This document shows, one piece after another, positions 16,083 through 24,865 of a stretch of 64,000 nucleotides of DNA. Position numbers and translations under genes: made by a program. The stretch is from Dysosmobacter sp. (GTDB lineage: Bacteria > Bacillota > Clostridia > Oscillospirales > Oscillospiraceae): contig JALFSO010000033.1 in NCBI GenBank assembly GCA_022778785.1, positions 49,291 through 113,290 on the forward strand. Direction: 5' to 3'. The notes below the pieces were generated by a model. That model had not been told where the DNA came from. It made no database searches and saw nothing but the letters and a program-made list of their open reading frames with translations. How positions within the stretch are numbered: the first letter of the stretch is position 1; the number at the start of each line of letters is the position of its first letter.

Positions 16083-16967
16083 TCACTGCCCGTCATTTTC
16101 CCGGCGGAGCCGGATGAGGGCCAGGGCCTCCAGCAGGTCGTTGAGATCGTCCATTCCGTAGTATTCCAACTCCACGCGGCCTTTTTTCCGGCCGGTGACG
16201 ATCTTCACGCCGCGGCCCATCTGGGCGGTCAGTTCCCGCTGGGCCTCCGCCACATAATCCACCTCATGGGGATCCGGCGTCCTGACGGGTTTCTTCTCCG
16301 CGGTGAGCCGCTTTACCAGCGCCTCCGTCTGTCGGACGGACAATCCGCCTGCAATAATGGACCGGGCGGTACTCTCCTGCATGGAGGGATTCAGCGTCAG
16401 CAGCGCCCGGGCATGGCCCGCGGACAGGGAGCCGTCCTCCACCAGCTTCCGCACAGCGGGGGAGAGGGAGAGGAGGCGCATGGAATTGGCCACAGCGCTG
16501 CGGGATTTGCCCACCCGCTTGGCGGCCTCTTCCTGAGTCATGTGATAGGTCTCCACCAGCGTCTGATAACCGGCGGCCTCCTCCATGGGATTCAGATCCT
16601 CCCGCTGGAGGTTTTCGATCATGGCCAGCTCAGCGGCCTTTCGGTCGTCGGCCTCCATGACGATGACCGGCACCTCGCTGAGCCCTGCGATCCGGGCGGC
16701 ACGCCAGCGCCGCTCACCCGCGATGATCTGATAATATCCGGAGGACAGCTTCCGCACCGTCAGCGGCTGAATAATGCCGTGTTCCCGGATAGAGGCCGCC
16801 AGATCCGCCAGCGCCGCTTCATCGAAATACTTCCGGGGCTGGGAGGAACAGCTTTCCACCTGGGAGATGGGCACCGACAGGGCACCGGTGGTCTCCGTTT
16901 TCAAAACGTCGTCACCCAGCAGGGCGCCCAGGCCGCGGCCCAGGCCAGAGGGCTTTTTGCTTGCCAT
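16083..16967 (-). CDS. parB: Chromosome-partitioning protein ParB (Spo0J)
   Basis: 294 residues. The CTP-binding ParB/Srx domain has the boxes SSQPRKYFDEAALADLAASI and the GERRWRAARIAG loop that binds CTP triphosphate. A helix-turn-helix follows (MTQEEAAKRVGKSRSAVANS, LLSLSPAVRKLVEDGSLSAG). The C-terminal ~50 residues are the dimerisation domain. It loads at parS as a sliding clamp and works with ParA and SMC. Exact parS sites lie at 15469, 17863 and 17999. It follows parA by 24 bases. A second ParB-like protein is encoded at 46788. Confidence 0.95.
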   Translation of the reverse strand: MASKKPSGLGRGLGALLGDDVLKTETTGALSVPISQVESCSSQPRKYFDEAALADLAASIREHGIIQPLTVRKLSSGYYQIIAGERRWRAARIAGLSEVPVIVMEADDRKAAELAMIENLQREDLNPMEEAAGYQTLVETYHMTQEEAAKRVGKSRSAVANSMRLLSLSPAVRKLVEDGSLSAGHARALLTLNPSMQESTARSIIAGGLSVRQTEALVKRLTAEKKPVRTPDPHEVDYVAEAQRELTAQMGRGVKIVTGRKKGRVELEYYGMDDLNDLLEALALIRLRRENDGQ

Positions 16968-16991
16968 CGTCGACAGAGCTCCTTTCGGATA

Positions 16992-17750
16992 TCAGGATGG
17001 GTTCTTTTTCAAAAACTCTTTTGCGAATGCGCCGTAAGCCTCGGCACCCCGGGAAGACCGGTCGTAGGAGAAAATGGGCTTTCCATGGCTGGGAGCTTCG
17101 GAAAGACGCACGTTCCGGGGAATCACAGTGGCGTAGACCTTGCCGGGGAAGTAGTGCTTGACCTCCTCCGCCACCTGGAGGGCCAGATTGGTCCGTCCAT
17201 CGAACATGGTCAGCAGGACGCCTTCCAGCTCCAGTCTGGGGTTCAGGGACCGCCGCACGATGCGGACGGTGTTCATGAGGTCACTGAGGCCCTCCAGTGC
17301 GTAATACTCTCCCTGCACCGGCACCAGAATGGAGTCCGCGGCGCATAGGGCGTTGAGAGTCAGCAGCTCCAGGGAGGGGGGGCAGTCGATGAAAATGAAG
17401 TCGTACTGATCCTTCACCTTCGCCAGCGCGTCCCGCAGGAGAAATTCCCGGTTTTCCATGCCCACCAGTTCAATGCCGGCTCCGGCCAGAGCCTTGTTGG
17501 AGGGAAGCACATCGCCAAACTTCGTATGGACCACGGCGTCCCGGGTCTCGGCCTCGCCGATCATCACGTCGTAGACGCCCAGCGAGACGGTCTTGTCCAC
17601 GCCCATGCCGGAGGTGGAGTTGGCCTGTGGATCGAAATCGCAGAGCAGGACACGCTTGCCCAGCTCCTGTAGTCCTGCTGCCAGATTGACACAGGTGGTC
17701 GTCTTTCCGACGCCCCCTTTTTGATTGACGATTGCTACGGTTTTTGCCAC
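16992..17750 (-). CDS. parA: Chromosome-partitioning ATPase ParA (Soj)
   Basis: 252 residues, the small chromosomal Soj type without an N-terminal DNA-binding extension. Deviant Walker A VNQKGGVGKTTTCVNLA, switch LLCDFDPQANSTSG, and Walker B FIFIDCPPSLELLTLNAL. Start is GTG at 17750 (GTG GCA AAA ACC), preceded by AGGTG. It binds DNA as an ATP dimer and drives origin segregation with ParB. A good promoter lies in 17796-17824, and two parS sites lie upstream at 17863 and 17999. Confidence 0.95.
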   Translation of the reverse strand: MAKTVAIVNQKGGVGKTTTCVNLAAGLQELGKRVLLCDFDPQANSTSGMGVDKTVSLGVYDVMIGEAETRDAVVHTKFGDVLPSNKALAGAGIELVGMENREFLLRDALAKVKDQYDFIFIDCPPSLELLTLNALCAADSILVPVQGEYYALEGLSDLMNTVRIVRRSLNPRLELEGVLLTMFDGRTNLALQVAEEVKHYFPGKVYATVIPRNVRLSEAPSHGKPIFSYDRSSRGAEAYGAFAKEFLKKNPS

Positions 17751-17795
17751 AAGGGCACCTGCTTTCCAGATTAGTTATATTGCTCACAATGTAAC

Positions 17796-17824
17796 ATTAT
17801 AGCAACAGTACAGAGCATATGCAA
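17796..17824 (-). promoter_or_regulatory. Promoter of the parA-parB operon
   Basis: Minus-strand TTGCAT (17819-17824) and TATAAT (17796-17801) are 17 bases apart. The nearest parS begins 39 bases upstream of the -35 box, so ParB spreading could repress it (inference). Confidence 0.75.
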
Positions 17825-17862
17825 GAATGAATGCACAAAAAATCTAAAAAAATCGAATGATT

Positions 17863-17878
17863 TGTTTCACGTGAAACA
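17863..17878. promoter_or_regulatory. parS centromere site 2
   Basis: Exact TGTTTCACGTGAAACA palindrome in the region between parA and the amylase gene. Confidence 0.95.
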
Positions 17879-17948
17879 ATGCCGTTTTCCGGAAAAGCGA
17901 TGGCAGCGGAGGAGATTCCACCGCGTGAAAAACAGGAGCAGCTGTATA

Positions 17949-17988
17949 AAAAAACCGCCGGGGAACACGCCGCAGCGTGCCCCGGCAG
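17949..17988 (-). terminator. Intrinsic terminator downstream of the amylase gene
   Basis: GC-rich stem (GCCGGGG...CCCCGGC arms, 17959-17986) followed on the minus strand by seven T (plus A-run 17947-17954). It lies between the two upstream parS sites and isolates parA from amylase transcription. Confidence 0.8.
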
Positions 17989-17998
17989 CTTATGAACC

Positions 17999-18014
17999 TG
18001 TTTCACGTGAAACA
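17999..18014. promoter_or_regulatory. parS centromere site 1
   Basis: Exact TGTTTCACGTGAAACA palindrome, 136 bases from site 2, immediately downstream of the amylase gene. Confidence 0.95.
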
Positions 18015-18029
18015 TCCGAAGAAAACTTC

Positions 18030-19901
18030 TCAGAACAGAAGATATCCGCTGCGGGGTGGCACTGTCAGGGACAATGCGCCGCTTTGCGCATGGAATGTCT
18101 CACCAGAGAGGAGATCCCGGCAGGACCGGCCCTCCCAGGGCAGGGAGAGGGAGACGGACTCATCCCCGGCGTTCAGCACCGCCGTCAGCGTCTTGCCGTC
18201 CGCCTGACGGCGGAAAGCCATGCAGCGGCCCTCAGCATGGAGCCACTGCAGATCGCCCCGCCGCAGGGAAGCGTGGTCCCGGCGCAGCCGGCCCAGCAGA
18301 ATGTACCAGTCCTTCAGGACCGCGTCCTCCTTACCCCAGGGATAGGTGCCGCGGTTCAGCGGGTCCTCAAAGCCCTGCATGCCGGCTTCGTCGCCGTAGT
18401 AGATGGTGGGGGAGCCAGGAAAGGTGAACAGCAGCAGCGCAGCCAGCTTCACCAGCGCGGCGCCCCGGGCGTATTCCTCCGGATCCAGATGGTAGGAGGC
18501 CCGGGCAGCCTTGCTGCCGGGAGTGGTCCGCGCGCCCAACACCGTCAGGATGCGGCCGGTGTCGTGGGTGCCCAGGAAGTTCATGGCGGAGAAGAACGCC
18601 GCCGGGGGATAGTTCTCCCGTAGCGTCTCCATGGCGTCCCGGAAGCTCCCGGCGTCGCCGCCCTGAAGCCAGGCCAGCGCGGCGGTGCGGAAGGGATAGT
18701 TCATGAGACCGTGAGTCTCGCTGCCCAGCAGATATTTCCGGCGCTGGCTGTAGGCGATCTTGTTGGAGCCGTCCTCCCAGACCTCGCCCAGCAGGAAGGA
18801 GCCGGGCTTCGTCTCGTCCATGACGGCCCGGACCTTTTCGATGAACCAGTCCGGCAGCTCGTCTGCCACGTCCAGCCGCCAGCCGTCGGCCCCGGCCCGG
18901 AGCCAGTGCCGCACCACAGAGTCGGGATTCTCGATAATGTAGTCCACATAGGAGAGCGCACTTTCCTCCACGGCGGGCAGAGTCTTGATGCCCCACCAGG
19001 AGTCGTAGTCCTTCGGCCAGGGATGGAAGTGATACCAATCATACCAGGGGGAGTCCTGGCTCTGGGCGGCGCCCACCGTGGGATAGAAGCCGTCGTCATT
19101 GAAATAGATGCTCTGGGAGCCGGTGTGGTTGAAGACGCCATCCAGAATCACCCGGATGCCCCGCTTGTGGGCCTCCCGGCACAGCTCCGTAAAGTCCTCC
19201 TCCGTGCCCAGCATGGGGTCCACATGGAGATAATCCGCCGTGTTGTACCGGTGATTGGAGGCGGACTCAAAAATGGGGCACAGATACAGCGTGGACACCG
19301 ACAGGGACTCCAGCAGATCCAGCTTGGAACAGATGCCCTTCAGGCTGCCGCCGAAGAAATCCCGGTTTCGGATCTCACCGTCCGGGTCCGGCCGCCACTG
19401 GGGATGATCGGACCACCGCCGGTGGACCCGCCGGTTTCCCACCATTCCCCTGGGATCGGGAATGGACAGGCGGCAGAAACGATCTGGAAATATTTGGTAT
19501 GTAATCCCTTCGCCGAACCAGGAGGGCGTCTCCAGACGATCGCTGTAGACCGTCAGCTGCCAGCACACCGGATTGCCCTCGCTACGGTAGCCGGTCTTGT
19601 CCAGGAAGCAGCCGGAGCCATCCTTTCTCCAGAAGCGGAAGTAGTACCAGATCAGCTCCGGCTGGTCCGGGGCGGAAAAGGTCAGGGAAAAGCGGACACG
19701 GTCGCCGTCCATGCCGGACCGGGTCAGCTGGGTCTCCACGGTCTTTCCGGCGAATTCATGGATGCAGATCAACGCGCAGAGGTCGAAATTCTCCCGTTCC
19801 AGGGGGCGGACATGGAGGGTCACGGGGGTTCCCGCTGTCACGGCGCCGTAGGGCGTCTTGCACTGGTCACAGCGGGAATCAAAGACAAACGGTTCACTCA
19901 T
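18030..19901 (-). CDS. Glycoside hydrolase family 13 alpha-glucan hydrolase (neopullulanase/cyclomaltodextrinase-like)
   Basis: About 623 residues, no signal peptide, so probably cytoplasmic. An N-terminal immunoglobulin-like domain precedes the barrel, as in the CBM34-containing subfamily. The GH13 conserved regions are all visible: VILDGVFNHTG (region I), GWRLDVADELPDWF (region II, nucleophile D), FLLGEVWEDG (region III, acid E) and FLGTHDTGRI (region IV, D); GDEAGMQGFEDPLNRGTYPW is typical of maltogenic enzymes. It would break maltodextrins or cyclodextrins taken up by the cell. The ATG at 19901 has GAAAGGAC upstream; a TTG two codons earlier is less likely. Ends beside parS site 1. Confidence 0.92.
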   Translation of the reverse strand: MSEPFVFDSRCDQCKTPYGAVTAGTPVTLHVRPLERENFDLCALICIHEFAGKTVETQLTRSGMDGDRVRFSLTFSAPDQPELIWYYFRFWRKDGSGCFLDKTGYRSEGNPVCWQLTVYSDRLETPSWFGEGITYQIFPDRFCRLSIPDPRGMVGNRRVHRRWSDHPQWRPDPDGEIRNRDFFGGSLKGICSKLDLLESLSVSTLYLCPIFESASNHRYNTADYLHVDPMLGTEEDFTELCREAHKRGIRVILDGVFNHTGSQSIYFNDDGFYPTVGAAQSQDSPWYDWYHFHPWPKDYDSWWGIKTLPAVEESALSYVDYIIENPDSVVRHWLRAGADGWRLDVADELPDWFIEKVRAVMDETKPGSFLLGEVWEDGSNKIAYSQRRKYLLGSETHGLMNYPFRTAALAWLQGGDAGSFRDAMETLRENYPPAAFFSAMNFLGTHDTGRILTVLGARTTPGSKAARASYHLDPEEYARGAALVKLAALLLFTFPGSPTIYYGDEAGMQGFEDPLNRGTYPWGKEDAVLKDWYILLGRLRRDHASLRRGDLQWLHAEGRCMAFRRQADGKTLTAVLNAGDESVSLSLPWEGRSCRDLLSGETFHAQSGALSLTVPPRSGYLLF

Positions 19902-19985
19902 CTGCAAAAGTCCTTTCGGATTGGGATGGCTGGGGAACGGAGCGCGATTTTCCGGAAAGGCGTCGGGAAAAAGGCGATGAAAAAC

Positions 19986-20018
19986 AGCCGCCGCAGTTGT
20001 CCCCGAACTGCGGCGGGG
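19986..20018 (-). terminator. Terminator of the mreC-mreD-pbp2 operon
   Basis: CCGCCGCAGTT (19989-19999) pairs with AACTGCGGCGG (20007-20017); the minus strand continues with GCTGTTTTT. Confidence 0.8.
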
Positions 20019-20036
20019 TTGGATGCGATGTTTTGA

Positions 20037-22106
20037 TCAGGGCAGCAGCTCGTTTTCGCCCAGGATCATGGCCCCGGCTTCGCCGGAGGTGAAATAGGCG
20101 TTGAGGATCTCCACGGCGGTGGAGGCCAGGGCGGAGCCGGAGCCGCCGTGCTCCAGCACCACGGCCACCGCGATCTCCGGCTCGTCATAGGGGGCAAAGC
20201 ACACGAAGACGCCGTTGTTGGCCTTGTTTCCGCCCAGCTGGGCGGTGCCGGTCTTGGCGCCGGCGTCCACCACGCAGTTCTGGAAAGAGGAGGCCAGGCT
20301 GCCGGTGGTCAGATTTTTCATGCCGATCTTCACGGCCTGAAGGGTGGAATCGCTGATGGCAATGACGTTTTCCGGCTCGCCGGCGCCCACCGCCAGCACC
20401 TCGCTGTTGTCGTAGGATTTGACGGCCTTCAGCAGATGGGCGCTGCAATGCTGGCCGCCGGAGACCAGTGTGGCGATGTAGTTGGCCAGCTGGAGGGGGG
20501 TATAGAGCTGGTTGGCCTGTCCGAAGGCGGCCCAGGGCGCCTGGTTCTGACCGGCGGCGTTTTCCGGCAGGGTACCGGCCTTATCGCCGATCTCGATGCC
20601 GGTGCTCTGGCCCAGACCGAAGGCGGAGAGGTATTCCTTCAGGGTATCCATGCCCATGCGGTAGCCCATCTCCGCAAAGAAGTAGTTGCAGGAGTTGGTG
20701 ATGGCCTCGGTGAGGTTCTGCAGACCGTGGCCGGGACGATACCAGCAATTGGCATAGCTGCCAGAGGTGTCGTTGGGATAATACCACCGGCCGGTATCCC
20801 GGATCTTCTCCGTCAGGGTGGTGGTGCCGGTCTCCAGAGCGGCCACGGCAGTCAGGGGCTTCAGCGTGGAGCCGGGGGGATAAAGGCCCTGGGTGGCCCG
20901 GTTTACCATGGGGGTGCCGGGATCCGCCAGCAGGGTGTTGAAATCCCGGCGGTAGGTGGCCAGATCATAGGTGGGATAGGAGGCCAGCGACAGCACTTCG
21001 CCGGTGCCCACCCGGACCACGGCGGCGGCGGCACCCCGGGTCAGATCGCCGTCCTCGGCGTTCATCCTGGCCACGGCCGCCGCCAGAGCGTCCTCCGTGA
21101 ACTGCTGGAGATTCAGGTCGATGGTCAGCTCCACGGTGCTGCCGGGTTGAGGCTCGGCCTTGTAGTATTCGCCGGTGATCTTGCCGTCGCTGTTGGTAGA
21201 CACGATGCGGACGCCGTTGACGCCGTGGAGATACTTCTCAAAGGCCCGCTCCACGCCGCTCTGGCCCACAGTGGCGTCGCCGGGATAGTCCGCATAGTCC
21301 GGATTTTCCTTGTCCTCCGGAGAGAGATCGCCTACAATGCCCAGAATATGGGCGGCATAGGTGGTCTCATACTGCCGGGCGGTGGCAGCCACCACCTTGG
21401 CCCCCAGATATTTGCCGTCGTTGAGCAGGGCGATGAGGGCGGTGTCCACATCCGCCAGCATCACATAGGCGGAGGCGGAGGTCAGTTCCCGGATGGACAG
21501 CTCGTACAGCACGCCCAGCACGTCCCGTGCGTCAGCATCGGACCATCCGGAGGGGATGTCGAATTTCTCCCGCATCAGTTTGACGAGCAGATTGGCGGAG
21601 AGGCCTGCGGTGTTCAGCATGTCGGCGGTGAGATCAGAACTCTTGAGATCGGCGGACACCAGCTCCATCTTCTTCTGGAGGAAGCTGTTGAACCAGCCGC
21701 GGTAGGTGGCGGAGACCTCGTCCACTGTGTAGGTATAGGGCGCGGTGCGGCTCACCGGAAGATGGTCCTCCCAGGTCAGCCCTTGCTCCCGGAACAGCTG
21801 GATGAGCCGCAGAATGGCCTGATTCTTGTCGTCGCCCTTGCTGAGCATGCTGGTGTCGAAGGTCAGGTCATAGGTCTGCCGGTTGCTCACCAGCTCCCGC
21901 CCGTTGCGGTCGGTGATGACGCCCCGGGAGGCCTCAATGGTCTCTGTCCTGGTGATGGTGCGGACGGACTTCTCCAGATATTCCTCGCCCTGATTGTACT
22001 GGATGTCAAACAGAACGCCGATATAGATGGCCAATACCGCCAGCAGGAATCCGCCCAGAATATAGAGCCGGCGGGGATTGGTTTGTCTGTTGTCGTTTTC
22101 AGGCAT
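20037..22106 (-). CDS. mrdA: Penicillin-binding protein 2, elongasome transpeptidase
   Basis: 689 residues. One N-terminal membrane helix (LYILGGFLLAVLAIYIGVLF), the PBP dimerisation domain (GVITDRNGRELVSNRQTYDL), then the transpeptidase: SXXK as YPPGSTLKPLTAV, SXN as TNSCNYFFAEMG, and KTG as GAKTGTAQLGGNKANNG. It cross-links wall peptides during side-wall growth together with RodA, MreC and MreD. The rodA gene is not in the window. It closes the mreC-mreD-mrdA operon, 21 bases after mreD, and a terminator follows at 19986. Confidence 0.95.
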   Translation of the reverse strand: MPENDNRQTNPRRLYILGGFLLAVLAIYIGVLFDIQYNQGEEYLEKSVRTITRTETIEASRGVITDRNGRELVSNRQTYDLTFDTSMLSKGDDKNQAILRLIQLFREQGLTWEDHLPVSRTAPYTYTVDEVSATYRGWFNSFLQKKMELVSADLKSSDLTADMLNTAGLSANLLVKLMREKFDIPSGWSDADARDVLGVLYELSIRELTSASAYVMLADVDTALIALLNDGKYLGAKVVAATARQYETTYAAHILGIVGDLSPEDKENPDYADYPGDATVGQSGVERAFEKYLHGVNGVRIVSTNSDGKITGEYYKAEPQPGSTVELTIDLNLQQFTEDALAAAVARMNAEDGDLTRGAAAAVVRVGTGEVLSLASYPTYDLATYRRDFNTLLADPGTPMVNRATQGLYPPGSTLKPLTAVAALETGTTTLTEKIRDTGRWYYPNDTSGSYANCWYRPGHGLQNLTEAITNSCNYFFAEMGYRMGMDTLKEYLSAFGLGQSTGIEIGDKAGTLPENAAGQNQAPWAAFGQANQLYTPLQLANYIATLVSGGQHCSAHLLKAVKSYDNSEVLAVGAGEPENVIAISDSTLQAVKIGMKNLTTGSLASSFQNCVVDAGAKTGTAQLGGNKANNGVFVCFAPYDEPEIAVAVVLEHGGSGSALASTAVEILNAYFTSGEAGAMILGENELLP

Positions 22107-22127
22107 GGGGATACTCCTTGTATCAAC

Positions 22128-22640
22128 TCAGTCGTCAATGTGGCACTTCCGGTAGACCTTCCGGAACAGCAGAAACACCACAGGGACGAACAGCAGCGTG
22201 GCGCCGGTCTCCCGCAGAGCGGTGGACGCCGCGGCGGCCCAGGCGGCCTTGCCGGAGACGGCCAGCAGCAGGGCGTGAAAGCTCCCCGTCAGGGCGAAGG
22301 CCACCACGGAGACGGCCAGGGCGCAGGGCAGTCCGGCGGGCAGCCAGCTCTTGGAGAGGAGCCCGGCGCAGAGACCCGCCGCGGGGAAAACCAGCGTGTA
22401 AAAGCAGGGGATGGGTCCCGGCAGCGTCAGGTCGCACAGGATGCCCAGCACCAGACTGTACACCGTGCCGCCGAAGGCGCCCTCGTACATGGACAGCACC
22501 GCCGCCAGGGCGGGATAGAGAAAGGGCATGACGCCGAAGACCCGCAGATATTGCAGCAGAAAGCCCTGGAGCAGCAGCATCAGGAAGGTGGCCGCGCCGT
22601 AGAGCAGCCATTTGATATAGAACTCGGACCTGCCGATCAA
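22128..22640 (-). CDS. mreD: Rod shape-determining protein MreD
   Basis: 170 residues, nearly all hydrophobic, with about five to six membrane helices (KWLLYGAATFLMLLLQGFLL, FLYPALAAVLSMYEG, VYSLVLGILCDLTLPGPIPC). The pattern GxxxSLVLGxxxD is typical of MreD. It is an integral part of the MreBCD-RodA-PBP2 complex. The start is TTG (22640) with AAGGAGG eight bases upstream; no ATG in the first helix would give a full protein. 27 bases separate it from mreC. Confidence 0.9.
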   Translation of the reverse strand: MIGRSEFYIKWLLYGAATFLMLLLQGFLLQYLRVFGVMPFLYPALAAVLSMYEGAFGGTVYSLVLGILCDLTLPGPIPCFYTLVFPAAGLCAGLLSKSWLPAGLPCALAVSVVAFALTGSFHALLLAVSGKAAWAAAASTALRETGATLLFVPVVFLLFRKVYRKCHIDD

Positions 22641-22667
22641 GGCGGCCGCCTCCTTTCGGGGAAATGG

Positions 22668-23510
22668 TCAGCTGACGATCTCGAAGGACTTCACCACGAA
22701 GACCTCCACCAGCTCGTCAAACCTGGCGGAGGGCTCCAGTACGGCGTACTGGGTGGCGCCGGAGTCGTCCAGCCGCACTTCCTTCACGGAGCCGATGACC
22801 AGCCCGGAGGGATAGTAGCCGCCAAGGCCGGAGGTCACCACCAGGTCGCCCCCCAGCAGCTCCGTCCCCGCCGGAAGATGGGACAGCTTCAGAAGGCCCT
22901 GGCCCATCAGGGAGAAATCTCCCTCCGCCAGACCGATGTCCTCCGTCCGGAAGACCTGGGCGCCCAGGGAGGTGTCCGTGTCAATGAGGGTCAGGACGGT
23001 ACACCAGTTCAGTCCCACGGCGGATACCACGCCTACCAGATAGCCCTCCTCGGTGATGACGCAGTCGTTGATCTCCACGTCGTGTTCCGTGCCCTGATTC
23101 AGCGTCAGGGAGGAGGTCCAGTTGGTGCTGGAATGCTCCAGAATGTGGGCGGGCTCCAGATCGCCCAGATCCCGTTTCTTCTCCCGCAGGTTCATCAGCT
23201 TCCGGAACCGCTGGTTCTCCTCGCTGTCGGATTTGGCCTGCCGCAGATCCTCCTCCATGCTGGCGATCTGATTTTTCAGCGCCTGGTTTTCCTCCCGCAG
23301 GGCCTGCACGTCGGCAAAATAGTCCTGTTTCTCATTGAACCAGTTGGCCACCGCCGTATAGGCCGCCCGGAAGGGGGACGTGACGATGCCCGCCAGATTC
23401 ATCAGCGGGGAGGAGGTGGTGCTGAACAGGGACATAACGGCCAGCGCCACCGCGATGACCGCGACGGCGAACAGCACCCAAAGGCCGTGTTGTTTCAGAA
23501 AATTCTTCAA
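22668..23510 (-). CDS. mreC: Rod shape-determining protein MreC
   Basis: About 280 residues. One membrane helix (LWVLFAVAVIAVALAVMSLF), a coiled coil (VQALREENQALKNQIASMEE), then the extracytoplasmic beta domains with VVSAVGLNWCTVLTLID and GGDLVVTSGLGGYYPSGLVI. It links the cytoplasmic MreB cytoskeleton to PBP2. I choose the TTG at 23510 with GGAGG six bases upstream over an ATG 18 codons earlier (23564), whose extra residues read like untranslated leader. No MreB gene is in the window. Confidence 0.9.
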   Translation of the reverse strand: MKNFLKQHGLWVLFAVAVIAVALAVMSLFSTTSSPLMNLAGIVTSPFRAAYTAVANWFNEKQDYFADVQALREENQALKNQIASMEEDLRQAKSDSEENQRFRKLMNLREKKRDLGDLEPAHILEHSSTNWTSSLTLNQGTEHDVEINDCVITEEGYLVGVVSAVGLNWCTVLTLIDTDTSLGAQVFRTEDIGLAEGDFSLMGQGLLKLSHLPAGTELLGGDLVVTSGLGGYYPSGLVIGSVKEVRLDDSGATQYAVLEPSARFDELVEVFVVKSFEIVS

Positions 23511-23606
23511 GTCGGACCTCCATGCGCCCCATGGCGCGAAAACAAATGGAAACCTCTCTCCCATGGAGGTTTTGCCGCCGTCCGCCCCGGGGCGGACAGC
23601 CGGTAT

Positions 23607-23774
23607 TTAAGGCAGCACTGCACAAATGCATCGGCGGCGCCTTGCGGAAATTTTGCGCCATCCATGCGTTGCAATTTTTTGAAATACACCCGGTATTCCT
23701 GCAAAATTGCGCCTTTGTCTGACGCAAAATTTGCTCGCAAACCGCTCTTGCTGCATGATGCGGTGTTGCCTTAA
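23607..23774. mobile_element. MITE-like element with TTAA-flanked terminal inverted repeats
   Basis: 168 bp between TTAAGGCAGCACTGCA (23607) and its near-perfect inverse at 23759-23774 (two mismatches in 16). It holds an internal palindrome with arms GCAAAATTGCG and CGCAAAATTTGC (about 23701-23735) and no convincing gene. The right-hand TTAA supplies the stop codon of maf. Confidence 0.65.
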
Positions 23775-24349
23775 TCAAAAAAAGATACGCCGAACCGCTC
23801 CAGCATCCGGGACAGCCGCAGCACCGGCAGGCCCATGACGTTGAAGAAATCGCCGTGAAGGCCCTCTACCAGCAGCGCACCCTTGCCCTGGACGCCGTAG
23901 GCGCCCGCCTTGTCCATGGGCTCGCCGGTGCGGATATAGCCCCGCAGCTCCGCCTCCGTGGCGGGCCGGAAGACCACCTCCGTGGCCTCGCTCTCCGTCT
24001 CCAGATGGTTACCAAGTCCCACCGACACGCCGGTGCAGACGGTGTGTCGGCGGCCCTGGAGGGCCGTCAGCATCCGCAGGGCGTCGGCCTCGTCGTGGGG
24101 CTTGCCCAGCCGGGCGTCGTCCAGAAAGACCATGGTGTCGGCGGTGATGAAGATCTCATCCTCCGCGCACAGCCGCCGGGCGGCCTCCGCTTTTTCCCGG
24201 GAAATATACTCCACCGTCTCCCGGGGGTTCAGCCCGGCGGGATAGGTCTCCTCCACCTGGGGGACCCGGATGTCGAACTGTTCGATGCCGATACGGCGCA
24301 GCAGCTCCTGCCGCCGGGGGGAGCCGGAACACAATACGATTTTAGCCAT
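23771..24349 (-). CDS. maf: Maf family nucleoside triphosphate pyrophosphatase
   Basis: 192 residues, full family length. It starts with the signature VLCSGSPRRQELLRRIG, and has ADTMVFLDDARLGKPHDEADA and the ending GDFFNVMGLPVLRL. Maf enzymes hydrolyse modified or canonical dTTP/UTP-type nucleotides and are often found by the mre genes, as here. The TAA stop is formed by the TTAA at the end of the MITE-like element, so the element inserted right at the 3' end and may have trimmed or replaced the last codons (SFFD is the final stretch). Confidence 0.93.
   Translation of the reverse strand: MAKIVLCSGSPRRQELLRRIGIEQFDIRVPQVEETYPAGLNPRETVEYISREKAEAARRLCAEDEIFITADTMVFLDDARLGKPHDEADALRMLTALQGRRHTVCTGVSVGLGNHLETESEATEVVFRPATEAELRGYIRTGEPMDKAGAYGVQGKGALLVEGLHGDFFNVMGLPVLRLSRMLERFGVSFFD
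24192..24205. promoter_or_regulatory. Candidate Noc-binding site (NBS-like) within maf
   Basis: TTTTCCCGGGAAAT matches the published NBS ATTTCCCGGGAAAT at 13 of 14 bases and continues with A as in the extended site. It could be chance inside coding sequence. Confidence 0.4.
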
Positions 24350-24375
24350 GATTCGCGTCCTTTAATATGCAGAAT

Positions 24376-24807
24376 TTATTTTCCCGTGGAGCCGAAGCCG
24401 CCCCGGTCGGGGCCGTCCAGATGGTCCACGGTCAGGAATTCCAGCTGAGGCTGGTTTTTCATGATGCGGAACTGACAGATCCGGGCGCCCTTCTCAATGG
24501 TCACGTCCCGGGTGGCATAGACCGGCATCCGCCACTGGTCGTTGTCACCGCAGTAGGAGCAGTCCACCACGCCCATGGAATTGGTCTGCAAAATGCCGTA
24601 GTTCTTGAAGGTGGAGCTGCGGGGCACGATGTGGGCCTCGTAGCCCTCCGGCAGGGCGATGGCCACGCCCAGGGGAATGAGCCGGAACTCCCCGGCTTTC
24701 AGCGTGACCTCCTCCGCCGTGTGCAGGTCGATCCAGTCGGATTTTCCGTCCACATAGCACAGCGGCTCCATATCATCAGAGAAGTATTTGACTTTGATGG
24801 TCTCCAT
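24376..24807 (-). CDS. dut: dUTPase-family nucleotide hydrolase
   Basis: 143 residues. The trimeric dUTPase motifs are present: [20 protein letters not shown] (motif 2, with RSS), [12 protein letters not shown] (motif 3, with the catalytic D and Y region slightly altered), QFRI for motif 4, and GGFGSTGK as the C-terminal P-loop-like motif 5. The enzyme keeps uracil out of DNA and makes dUMP for thymidylate. Start at 24807 has CAGGAG upstream; 22 upstream codons are rejected. It lies between the U32 protease and maf, all on the minus strand. Confidence 0.88.
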   Translation of the reverse strand: METIKVKYFSDDMEPLCYVDGKSDWIDLHTAEEVTLKAGEFRLIPLGVAIALPEGYEAHIVPRSSTFKNYGILQTNSMGVVDCSYCGDNDQWRMPVYATRDVTIEKGARICQFRIMKNQPQLEFLTVDHLDGPDRGGFGSTGK

Positions 24808-24865
24808 ATTTGACTCCTGAAATAGAACGATTTGTAATATATAAACAAAATTATACAAAACGGAA

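Noticed and set aside
23507-23740. Short open frames within the MITE-like element
   Set aside because: They follow the inverted-repeat structure, overlap mreC's leader and have no ribosome site.
20148-23774. A 1,208-codon open frame on the plus strand
   Set aside because: Antisense shadow of mrdA, mreD and mreC, Gly/His/Gln-rich, no start region and no motif.
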